Positions 22,790-31,878 of a DNA stretch of 64,000 bases are shown here, piece after piece. Numbering within the stretch: the stretch's first letter is position 1; the number at the start of each line of letters is the position of its first letter. The translations under genes and the position numbers were made by a program. A model generated the notes under the pieces. It saw only the letters and a list, made by a program, of their open reading frames with translations, did no database searches and was not told where the DNA came from. This DNA comes from Notamacropus eugenii (Eukaryota; Chordata; Mammalia; Diprotodontia; Macropodidae): positions 62,648,885 to 62,712,884 of the forward strand of contig NC_092876.1 in the NCBI RefSeq assembly GCF_028372415.1. Direction: 5' to 3'.

Positions 22790-24260
22790 ACAAAAGGAGC
22801 TCACCACTGTCATGGAGGACCCAGAGGACTCATGGAGGAGTCCAGAAACTTAGGTGAAGATAAATAGTCAGGACCTCTTGATAATGCTCCTTTTTGCATG
22901 TGACACTGTATTGGTTGCATCAGGCTCAACAATACTCCAAAGCCTCCTAAGTGAGATTCATAATCACTCAGAAGAGTTTGGCCTACCTATCTATACTGCA
23001 AAATTCAAGTGGATGAAAAATGCCCATTGTCCAGTTAATCCAACAGTTAGCTAGACAACCCTTATAGATAACCCACTGGGTATCTGAGACTTTGATAAAC
23101 ACTGTTGATGGATGATGAGCCAGGTCCAGAACTGAACAGAAAGAAGAGACTGAGATGCCTTTGGTCCATTATCCTTTTCATGATTCCCACATTCTCCAAG
23201 AAATGAAAGCCCAATCTTTTTCCAGTGATGTTGTATGGTTCAGATTCAAAAGAATACAGAGTCTCCCATAAAAGTGGAATTAAGTGGAATTATTTAAAAG
23301 GCAACATGGGTGTGAGAAGGCTGTTGTTCAGTTGTTTCAGCTGTGTCTGACTCTTCATGACCCCATTTGGAGTTTTCTTGACCAAGATACTGGAATGGTT
23401 TGCCATTTCCTTCTCCAGATGACTTTACAGATGAGGAAACTGAGGCAAAGATGGTGAAGTGACTTGCCCAGGGTCACACAGCTAGTAAGTGTCTGAAACT
23501 GGATTTGAACTCAGGTCTTCCTTACTTCAGGCCCAGCACACTATCTACTGAGACATCTAGCTGCCCTTTTTCCTCTAGATTAAAATATTTGGGGAGAGAA
23601 AGGAGAAGATAGATATAATTCTACTCTGGTCTCCTTTCTCTGAGAAAGACAGAATGGCCAGCCTCTAATACAATCTCATGATTTCCCCTCTGGATAGAAA
23701 TTTAGGTTGTCCTCTGAGAATGGTGGGTGGGCTGTATTCGGGGTCCAATGCCAACCTGAGTAGACCTGGTCCCAATTTGTTTAATAATTGGTTTAATAAA
23801 TCAATATCCTTGGGAGCCTCCACAAAAGAGAGAAGGGTGGGTGGAGATTCTAGACTGATTCCTCCCTCCCTTCAAGCCATATCTAAACTGACCCATATGG
23901 ATATCTAACCTTCATGGGTAGCACACACACATACTCTTACAGATAAGTCATGGCATCAAAAGAAGGGAATGATTGAAAAAAAGCTGGCTAGGTCATATGG
24001 TGATGGTGAGGTATTATCCCTGGAAAGTCCAGGTATCCTCTGGTTATCCTCACTAGTATCATCACAATGTCAAGAGAACAAGAGGAAGGCTCCCTGCCAT
24101 GTTGGGTGGCACGCCCATGGCAACCTTATGGGAGGATATGGATAGGAATTAAACGGGGTGGGAAGGCAATCTGGATTGCAGAGGGATTGCTATCTACACC
24201 ATTGGAGGGAATACCCACATTGATAAGATCACAGATCTTCTGTAGTCTCAGAACAGCCAG
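22790..24260 (+). mobile_element. RTE-type (BovB-like) LINE, decayed, split by MAR1
   Basis: A 5'-truncated RTE on the + strand. 22,854-23,054 translates to a reverse-transcriptase palm segment, LLFACDTVLVASGSTILQSL, where the catalytic FADD-type box reads FACD, followed by HNHSEEFGLPIYTAKFKWMK. Further weak matches (a YLG-like block and LYGSDS-like text) run to about 23,320. After the MAR1 insertion, recognisable 3' RTE sequence resumes at about 23,936 ('cacccatggcaacc'-like 'cacgcccatggcaaccttat', 'acccacattgataagatcac'). It is full of stops and inactive. RTE elements are the likely donors of the 3' tail on MAR1 SINEs. Confidence 0.7.
23325..23572 (-). mobile_element. MAR1-type SINE inside the RTE
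   Basis: Full reverse copy: RTE tail 'gttgttcagttgtttcagct', 'gaccccatttggagttttct', 'ggtttgccatttccttctcc', then CORE 'acagatgaggaaactgaggc', 'agggtcacacagctagtaag', and tRNA-like head ending 'agacatctagctgccc'. Confidence 0.85.
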
Positions 24261-24689
24261 AAGAAGGAAGTTGACTGTCCTGTACTCTACCCTCATCAGA
24301 CTGCATGAGAACTCTTGGCTTCATTTTCTGGGTGCCACATTTTAGGAAGGTCATTGAAAAAAACTAGATACCATGTAGAGGGGGAAGACCAAAATGGGAA
24401 AGAGCCTCAAAACTGGCTGAAGGAAGTGGAGATGTGTAATCAAGAGAGGAAGACTTGGGGATGTGGGTGGAGAAGAAGCAGGGGATGAAATCTGCCTTCA
24501 AGTATTTGAAGAACTGTCATGGGGGGATAGGGAATTGACTCATTCTGCTTGGCAGAAGTAACATAGACCTAGAGTAATGCAGGGAAACCACAAAGGAAAA
24601 ATTTCCTAACAATTTAATCTCTCCATAAATGAAATGAACTGTGCTGGAAAGTAAAAATTGTTTTTTTAATAGCTTACCTTATTATGGTT

Positions 24690-24935
24690 CCTTAAGATTT
24701 GCAACGCACTTGGCAGATATTATCTCATTTTTATTCTTATGACCCTAAGAGACAGGTACTATTACTACCCCAATTTTACTGAGGCAGCAGATTAATTGAC
24801 TTGCCATGGGTCACATAGTCTCAGTTTCCTCATCTATAAAATGGGGATATTTAAGAGCATATCTCCCCCAAATGTGAGGATCAAATGAGATATTTGCAAA
24901 CCTTAAAATGTTATACAAACATGAGCTATTTTTAT
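24690..24935. repeat. Inverted-MIR composite B
   Basis: Same organisation as composite A: reverse MIR half ('aagatttgcaacgcacttgg', 'attatctcatttttattctt', 'attactaccccaattttact') joined near 24,815 to a forward half ('tctcagtttcctcatctata', 'tatttaagagcatatctccc', 'atatttgcaaaccttaaaat'). The two composites look roughly 85-90% identical by eye and share the same junction. Confidence 0.65.
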
Positions 24936-25435
24936 TATGTGTCCTGACTCCAGGTTCAATTTCTTTCCCTTATGCCATACTGTCTCTCTGTGTCACTTAA
25001 ATTGCTGATCCATCTCTAGTATGGCCAGCCCTGCCTAGATCTTTATTGGGGAAAAAAGCAATTTCTCCCCTTCCCACATCCCCTCAGGGGCCGCCTCATA
25101 GTCATCTGAGGACAAGGCAAACTATTTTAAATGAGGAGAGGCTCACCAGAGAGTCAGACAACAGGTGACTGGTTCAAAAGAACTAGAGTCACTCATAAAA
25201 TTGTCTCCTAGGGTATAGAAGGACTGGGCACTGCATGGGCAGAGCGGATGCTCACACAAATCCAATCATCCGTTCTTCAAAGTAAGCAGTTCTGAGGACT
25301 CATTCTCTCAGACACAGGTTGGCTACATCTCCCTCCTGGAGTTCAAGGGGTACAACTGAGGACAGGACAATGACATTGGCTCAAGCTCCCATGATTATAA
25401 GCTATCATTTAGTCAGTCAGACTCAATTTTGTTTT
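24936..25435. other. No recognised feature
   Basis: About 500 bp without an identifiable repeat or coding signal. Confidence 0.35.
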
Positions 25436-25439
25436 TCTT

Positions 25440-25663
25440 GTCCTTGTGGTTAGATACCTTGTGGTATCTAACTCTTTGTGACCCCATTTGGGGTTTTCTT
25501 GGCAAAGATACTAGAGTGGCTTGTCATTTCCTCCTCCAGCTCATTTTACAGATGAGGAAACTGAGGCAAACTAAATTAAGTGACTTGCCCAAGGTCATCC
25601 AGCTACTAAGTATCTGAGGCCAGATTTGAACTCAGGAAATTCTAGGTACCACTTAGCTGCCTT
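25440..25663 (-). mobile_element. MAR1-type SINE
   Basis: Reverse copy with 'gaccccatttggggttttct', 'tggcaaagatactagagtgg', 'cagatgaggaaactgaggca' and 'gatttgaactcaggaaattc', ending 'ccacttagctgcc'. Confidence 0.8.
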
Positions 25664-25694
25664 ATTTTGTTTTTAGAAAAGTTTACAGAAGTGT

Positions 25695-25850
25695 TTACAA
25701 AAGTGGTACAATAAGAACATTCTTTGCCCCTCCTCACTAAAGTCTTCCAACAAGCATGCCCAGAGTCCAGAGGAAAGTGAGCCTAAGTTTAGATGGCATG
25801 CATGTGGAAAGGGGTAACTCATAGCTTCTGGTTGCTACAACCCCTTCCGC
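25695..25850 (-). repeat. Repeat shared with 45,470-45,640
   Basis: The blocks 'gtacaataagaacatt', 'cagagtccagaggaaagtga' and 'aggggtaactca' occur in the same order at 45,480-45,630. There the segment runs on from an L1-like 5' start. It is therefore possibly an L1 5' UTR, though an LTR fragment is not excluded. A MIR abuts it at 25,857. Confidence 0.4.
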
Positions 25851-25856
25851 CACTAG

Positions 25857-26075
25857 GTGGTGACATAGTGCCTAGAGCACTAGACCTGGCATCAGGAATA
25901 TCTGAGTTCAGACTTTTACTAGCAAGTTCCTTAACCTCTCTCAGTCTCAGTTTCCTCATCTGTAAAATGGAGATGATAATAATAGCCCCTACCTTCCACA
26001 GCTGTGAGGATCAAGTGAGATAATCATATATAATATGGCACACATAATCAGAGCTTTAGACATGTTTATTATTTA
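25857..26075 (+). mobile_element. MIR
   Basis: Forward MIR: 'ggtgacatagtgcctagagc', 'cagtctcagtttcctcatct', 'gataataatagcccctacct', 'gtgaggatcaagtgagataa'. A short poly-T/poly-G run follows at 26,119-26,137. 26,140-26,550 is unassigned. Confidence 0.7.
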
Positions 26076-26554
26076 TTGTTGTATTTATTTTCCTTTTCAT
26101 GGGGATATTGAAAAGGGGTTTTTTTTGGGGGGGGGGCATAGTGTAATTTCTTTCTAGAGCCATGCATCATTACCCAGTCTCTCCTTGGCTCCCAATCCAG
26201 GCACTGATTTCAGCTGAGGCGGAGAAGATGCTAGGATGCTGATGGGAAGGCAGAAGTCTGAAATCTCCAGACCCTTTGAGGCTCACAGGGTCCTTTGTGG
26301 CCAAAGCACATGGAAGAAGTGAAGGCGATTGTGGAGCCTGGGTCTCTTCTCCTCAGTAGGGTTAGCTGGAATACTGCACTTGCTCTAAACTGTGGAATGA
26401 CCCCAGTTCTAACTTAGCATGATAATTTATAGTTGAGTGCTAGGGCATAACCAACTTTCCTCCTCTCAGTCCCATGTAATGTTCTAAATACTTTTTATAT
26501 TTCCTCTGTAATATTTCCAGATACTTTTTATATTTAATCTAAAGCCTATGATTA

Positions 26555-26838
26555 TTCCAAAGGATTCATGATGAAAAATGCTATCCACCTCCAGAGAGAG
26601 AACGGATGAACTCTGAGTGCAAACTGAAGTGTCATTCTTTCACTCTATTTTTCTTGCTTTTTTTCTGTGATGTAGCCAATATGGAAAAACGTTTTGCATA
26701 ATTCTACATGTATAATTAATATCATATTGTTTGCTGTCTCAATGGATGGGGAAGGGGCTGGAGGGAGGGAGACAATTTTGTACTCAAAATTTAAGAAAAA
26801 AATGTTAAAAATAAATAATGATTTAAAAAAAATAAATC
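26555..26838 (+). mobile_element. L1 3' UTR, 5'-truncated
   Basis: Starts within 'gattcatgatgaaaaatgct' and carries 'cacctccagagagagaacgg', 'gaactctgagtgcaaactga' and 'tgtataattaatatcatatt'. It ends in an A-rich tail at 26,805-26,838. The flanks 'cctatgattatt' (before) and 'cctgtgattaat' (after) look like a diverged target-site duplication. Confidence 0.7.
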
Positions 26839-27325
26839 CTGTGATTAATTGAAACTAAAACCTATAACTGAGATAGGTTGAGATTTGCCCTTACCTTTTT
26901 AAGCTATGAGGGTGCTTTGTCACTTTAAATCAGGTGAGGTGGCAAGTAAGTCAATGAACCCCACCCTTCTGTTAGTAAAGATGGAGAAACCTATTTGGGG
27001 AGGTAAAGTCCCATGTCCACAGTTAGTGGAAAAGTAGCAGATGTTTGAGCTCCTAGTCACACAATGCTTTGATTACAGAACTTTGGCTCATCCCTAGTTC
27101 CAGCCCAGCCCTGCTATCTCTGATTATCAAAGAGTACCATCTCCACATGGATATCTGTCACTCAGTTCAATGGGTGGTTGGAAGGATCTAGGAGTCCCTA
27201 GGAATCTATACTCCCTGAACTTTTCTGTCATCAGAAGTCTAGGACAACTCTCTCCAGAGATGGTGCTGAATAATTTGTTCTTTATAGACATCTAGGTTCT
27301 TTTGAGCCCCAAGACAGTTGAGAAT
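26839..27325. other. No recognised feature
   Basis: Nearly 490 bp with no identifiable repeat or gene. Confidence 0.35.
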
Positions 27326-27329
27326 GTGG

Positions 27330-27640
27330 AAGTATTGTTCACCCTTTGCTCTCAAAGAGGACCAATGACATAAGTAAGGTCTTGACTTGCAAGTGAACTG
27401 GATTTTAGTGAGGGAGGGCTGTGCAGTCACCAGCTTTAATTTCTCCTCCAGAACCATCTGGGTCTGATGGCAAGATATAGATCAGGAGGATTGGAGATAG
27501 CCCAGGATGCAGTGGGAGACCTTGGTCTTTTTAAGTTAAGGTCTTTCCCAGGTGTCAGTTTGTCTGAGGCATCCCCCATTCAGTGATTGGCGATAGGTAA
27601 GAAATCAATCTGAGAGGGGAAGACCCCTTGGGTTTCTGGC
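27330..27640. repeat. Unclassified interspersed repeat (marsupial-type)
   Basis: The text 'caccctttgctctcaaagag', 'ttgacttgcaagtgaactgg', 'ggtctgatggcaagatatag' and 'gcagtgggagaccttggtct' has the look of a known dispersed marsupial repeat, but I cannot give its class. No second copy is present in this window. Confidence 0.35.
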
Positions 27641-27854
27641 CAGAACAGAAAGAATTGCTAGGGAGAGAAGGAAGGAATCAGTTTCAGAGAGGCATCCTAA
27701 TTAAGTTTTTCAATAGAAATCAGACCACCAAAGATATAGTTGTCATCCTGAGAGTTTGTGGTCTGATGTGTCTTGAGTGAGGGCCACATTTTAGGAAACA
27801 CTGATAAACTGGAGATGGTTAGAGCAAGAATGACCACCATGGTGAAGGGCCTTG

Positions 27855-28104
27855 TTTGTTGGTGTTCATTCATTTCAGTCACTTCTGCCTCTCCACAATC
27901 CCATTTGAGTAAAGATACTGAAGTGGTTTGCCTGCTTTCCTTCTCCATTTCATTTTATAGAAGAGGAAACTGAGACAAACAAGGTGAAGTGACTTGCCCA
28001 GGGTCATACTTGCCCAGCTAATATCTGAGGCTGGATTTGAACTTGAGAAGATGAGTCTTCCTGACTTCAGGCCCAGTTCTATCCACTGTACCATCTAACT
28101 AGCC
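27855..28104 (-). mobile_element. MAR1-type SINE
   Basis: Reverse copy: 'gtgttcattcatttcagtca', 'ccttctccatttcattttat', 'gaagtgacttgcccagggtc', 'gctggatttgaacttgagaa', 'ctatccactgtaccatctaa'. A small internal duplication of 'cttgccca' is present. Confidence 0.78.
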
Positions 28105-28492
28105 TGGAGATTATTTATAGATAGATGAATAGATAGACAGACAGATAGATATAGGTATATATACATATACATATATATCACTAATATAATAATAACTATA
28201 ATATAACTAATAGGTAATAGTGGGAAGGGAAGAGAGAGAGAAGGTGGAGCATGGATAATGATTAGACAAAGGAGATTGAGAAGGAGCCATCAGATAGGTA
28301 GCTATATCAGAAATATTATATGTGTGTGGATAGATAGATAGATAGATAGATGATAGATAGATAGATAGATGATAGATAGATAGATGATAGATAGATGATA
28401 GATAGATAGATGATAGATAGATAGATGATAGATAGATGATAGATAGATGATAGATAGATGATAGATAGATGATAGATAGATGATAGATAGAT

Positions 28493-28546
<54 letters not shown>
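28105..28546. repeat. GATA/TAGA microsatellite with higher-order structure
   Basis: A minor (GATA)n patch at 28,110-28,155 precedes the main array at 28,326-28,546. In the middle of the main array the pure 4-bp period is broken into 11-bp and 15-bp units (GATAGATAGAT repeated, with TGA phase shifts). Both ends are plain (GATA)n. Confidence 0.85.
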
Positions 28547-28547
<1 letters not shown>

Positions 28548-28634
28548 CTTATGAGATATCTACTATATCAGGTAGTAGAACAGAGAGAGAGTGTGCATGA
28601 TTGGAACCAAGGAAAGAAAAAATATCTAGGAGGA

Positions 28635-29600
28635 AGTCAATCAGGCAAGAAGTCTTTACTAAACACTTACTGTAAGCTAAGCACTGGGCTAACAACTGGG
28701 AATACAAAATAAAAGCAGAAAGAAAAACAGTCCCTGTCTTCAAGGCACTTCCATTCTAATGTGGGAAGGAGACAACACATAAAAAGGAGGGGGGTGGGGA
28801 GCCATGTTCCCAGTCACAGACAAAGACCCAAGAGGAGCCTGGAGAAGAACGAAGATGTGGCTGACTTGGGCATTCTCCCAGGGATCTAAGAAGAGCCTTG
28901 CAATGAAGGGGAGAGGTCAGGGGGCAGAAGTAGTGGTCAGCTTTGTCAAAAACAGTTGAAAGGTCAGGGACACTTCCATTAGAGGGATGTAGTCACCAGG
29001 CTGTAAGGGGTTGAGAAAGCGAGAGAGTGAGTAGTGAGGAAATGAGGGCAGTGAAGAGAGAGAATTGTTTTTTCCAGAATCTTGGCAGTGAAAGGCAGGA
29101 AAAATATAGGACAATGGCTTCAGGGGATGGTAGGGACAAGTGAAGGGGGTGTGTGCATGTGTGTGTATGTGTGTGTGTTTTAAAGCATGAGGAGAACTGG
29201 ATGTGCTTGGAGACAGTGGGGAAGGTGTAGGGAAAAATGAAAAACCTGAAGATGAGAGAGGCAGTGATCAAAGAGCTGAGCAACTGGAGGAGAGAGGAGG
29301 GGAGGGGAGAGGAGGGGAGAGGGATCAAGGGCTCCCACAAGCAAAGAGGCTGGCTCTGGCCAGGTGAAAGGCCACCTCAGCCTTGGGGACAGGAGAAAAG
29401 ATTTAGAAGAGAGGTCAAAGCAAGGGAGGTGAATTAGGAGAACACAGAAGGATGGAAAAATTGGAAATCATGATGAAGAAGGGAAGAAAATAGTTAAGGA
29501 GGGGTGAGACAAAGGGAGGACTGAAATATCAGGAAAATATGGTCAGGAAAGACTTAGTACTCAGTTCAGGATCATGAAGGAAATGCAGTTATGAAGGATG
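28635..29600 (-). mobile_element. L2 fragment and L2-associated purine-rich repeat
   Basis: A reverse L2 3' end (28,635-28,785: 'aaacacttactgtaagctaa', 'cttccattctaatgtgggaa') runs into about 800 bp of purine-rich sequence ('gcagaagtagtggtcagctt', 'ggtagggacaagtgaagggg'). This second part resembles the extension next to other reverse L2s in the window. A short (GT)n lies at about 29,147-29,180. Confidence 0.4.
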
Positions 29601-29762
29601 GTGAGATTTAAGCTATGGTTATCCTTGTAGATGATGGAATAAAGATGTGGGGAGAGTAGAAGTTAATAACCAGGGGGACCAGGATTCCAGGGGGAAAGCA
29701 AATTCCAGGGGGAAAGCAGAAGGAAAGATGTAACCAGGTGAACTCTTTGAGAGAGGATAAAG

Positions 29763-29957
29763 CAGGGTGGTATAGTGGATAGAGCTTGAGACTTGGGGTC
29801 AAGGTTGGCATAGGGTGAATCACACCTCAGATAAGTACCAGCGGTGTGACCCTTAGCAGATCACTTCCCTTCTGGGGGTCTCAGTTTCCTCCCCAGTAAA
29901 ATGAGAGAGTTGGACTTGAACTCCTTCTAGCTCTAGATCTAGCATCCTATGACCCAA
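29763..29957 (+). mobile_element. tRNA-related SINE (non-MAR1 tail)
   Basis: Head 'gtggtatagtggatagagct', middle 'gatcacttcccttctggggg' and 'tcagtttcctccccagtaaa', tail 'gagagttggacttgaactcc' and 'ttctagctctagatctagca'. It lacks the RTE tail of MAR1. Another copy of this type is at 37,265. Confidence 0.6.
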
Positions 29958-30820
29958 TATGATCAGTAGATGACACTGGGACCAGATGATATAAATTCAA
30001 TTCAATACACATTAAACAAGAGGGATGCTGGATAGAAATGAGGCTTCAGGGATAGGTACCAGGAAGAAAGGCTCTTGTCTCAACAAAAGGGCAACTCTGA
30101 ATCACAGGGATTAAGGCAGCAACAGGAAGTGCCAGTTTGCTTTCTATTCATAGATGAACTAAATCATCAGAGTTCCAACATGTTGGGGTAGTGTCAACAC
30201 TGAGGGTGCTGTCGATCAGTCAGTCAGCAAGCACTTATTAAGCACCTAATATAAGCCAAATCCTTGAGATACAAAAAGAAACAAGACAGTCCCTGTCCTC
30301 AAGGAACTAACAATCTAATGGGGGAAACAACAACAAAAAGAAATGCATACAACCAAGCTCTAAACAGATTGAACAGGAAAATGTGGGAGCAATGATTCTG
30401 TGTCTTCTTTATCCAACCATCAGGGAGCTAGGGATGGAAGTGTCAGAGGAAGGGAGTAGGCTGAATATGCAGGCCAGTAAACATTTGGTAATAAGGCTTC
30501 TGGCTCATTGATAGAGTTCACACTGCTCAGCATCAATTCCCAGATGAAGCCTACTCAGAAAACATGGAGAATGCACTAGGCTCAGGGTCAGGTCAGGAGT
30601 CTTTGAGTTGGTCTGGGGTTTCTGGTAGTTCAAGGACTTGGTAACAGGTTCCCATATTTGGAGAAGTGGCCTTTTATGGGTCCCAGAGTCATAGTTAGGT
30701 TTGGAAGGAATCTCAGGAGACAGCTAATCCAATAATGATCTGAATGGAAATACTCTCTCTAATATCCTCGATAAATGGTGGAGAGCCCATGACATTCTCT
30801 AGATGGCCCATCCAACTTTT
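29958..30820. other. Mostly unassigned, with one reverse L2
   Basis: 30,205-30,355 is a reverse L2 3' end ('agcacttattaagcacctaa', 'tccctgtcctcaaggaacta'). The rest shows no family or gene I recognise. Confidence 0.45.
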
Positions 30821-31009
30821 AGTAGAAGGGAAGCTAGGTGGATAGCTAGTGGGTAGGGTGCCAGGTCTGGAGTCAAAGAAAACTCATTTTTGTGAGTTCA
30901 AATCTGGCCTCAGACATTTACTAGCTGTGCGACCCTGGGCAAGTTCATTTAACCTTATTTTCCTCAGTTTCCTCATCTGTAAAATTATCTGGAGAAAGAA
31001 ATGGCAAAC

Positions 31010-31025
31010 CACTCCACCACCTTTA
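31010..31025. repeat. Target-site duplication, left copy, of HAL1-B
   Basis: CACTCCACCACCTTTA at 31,010-31,025 is repeated exactly at 33,789-33,804, on the two sides of the HAL1. The perfect 16-bp match identifies the insertion boundaries. Confidence 0.92.
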
Positions 31026-31847
31026 TTTTTTTTATTAATTTATTTAACTTTTAACATTCATTTTCACAAAATTTTGGGTTCCAAATTTTCTCCCCATTTG
31101 TCCCCTCCCCCCACCCCAAAACACCAAACATTCTAATTGCCCCTATCACCAACCTGCCCTCTCTTCTATCATCCCTCCCTTCCCTTGTCCCCATCTTCTC
31201 TTTTGTCCTGTAGAGCCAGATAACTTTCTATACCCCTTTACTTGTATTTCTTATTTCCTAGTACCAAGAACAGTACTCGACAGTTGTTCCTAATACTTTG
31301 AGTTCCAACTTCTCTTCATCTCTCCCTCCCCACACATTCCCTTTGGAAGGCAAGCAATTCAATATAGGCCATATCTGTGTAGTTTTGCAAATGACTTCCA
31401 TAATAGTTGTGTTGTGTAAGACTAACGATATTTCCCTCCATCCTATCCTGCCCCCCATTGCTTCTATTCTCTCTTTTGATCCTGTCCCTTCCCAAGAGTG
31501 TTGACTTCAAATTGCTCCCTCCTCCCATTGCCCTCCCTTCCATCATCCCCCCCACCCTGCTTATCCCCTTCTCCTCCACTTTCCTGTATTGTAAGATAGG
31601 TTTTCATACCAAAATGAGTGTGCATTTTATTCCTTCATTTAGTGGAATGTGATGAGAGTAAACTTCATGTTTTTCTCTCACCTCTCTTCTTTTTCCCTCC
31701 ACTAAAAAGTCTTTTGCTTGCCTCTTTTATGAGAGATAATTTGCCCCATTCCATTCCTCCCTTTCTCCTCCCAATATATTTCTCTCTCACCCCTTAATTT
31801 CATTTTTTAAAGATATAATCCCATCCTATTCAATTCACTCTGTGCTC

Positions 31848-31878
<31 letters not shown>

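Larger units (their letters stand above)
22330..24655 (+). mobile_element. L3/CR1 LINE split by later insertions
   Basis: The left part (about 22,330-22,525) carries 'aatagggataaatataaatt', 'gggtccaaaaaatcaacttc' and 'gaggttttagtagacttcaa'. It stops at 'agtcatatggcag'. The right part resumes at about 24,262 with 'gtactctaccctcatcagac', 'ctgggtgccacattttagga' and 'ttcaagtatttgaagaactg', and ends about 24,655 after 'tttcctaacaatttaatctc'. Only a short stretch expected of the family is missing between the parts, so I read them as one element opened by the inverted-MIR composite and an RTE. Confidence 0.65.

Noticed and set aside
22854-23054. Possible host gene with an RT-like domain
   Set aside because: The motif and following sequence match RTE-type LINEs, the frame is short, and the flanks are RTE and other repeats.
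28326-28546. CRISPR-like regular repeat
   Set aside because: It is a GATA microsatellite in a vertebrate genome: no unique spacers and no cas genes.
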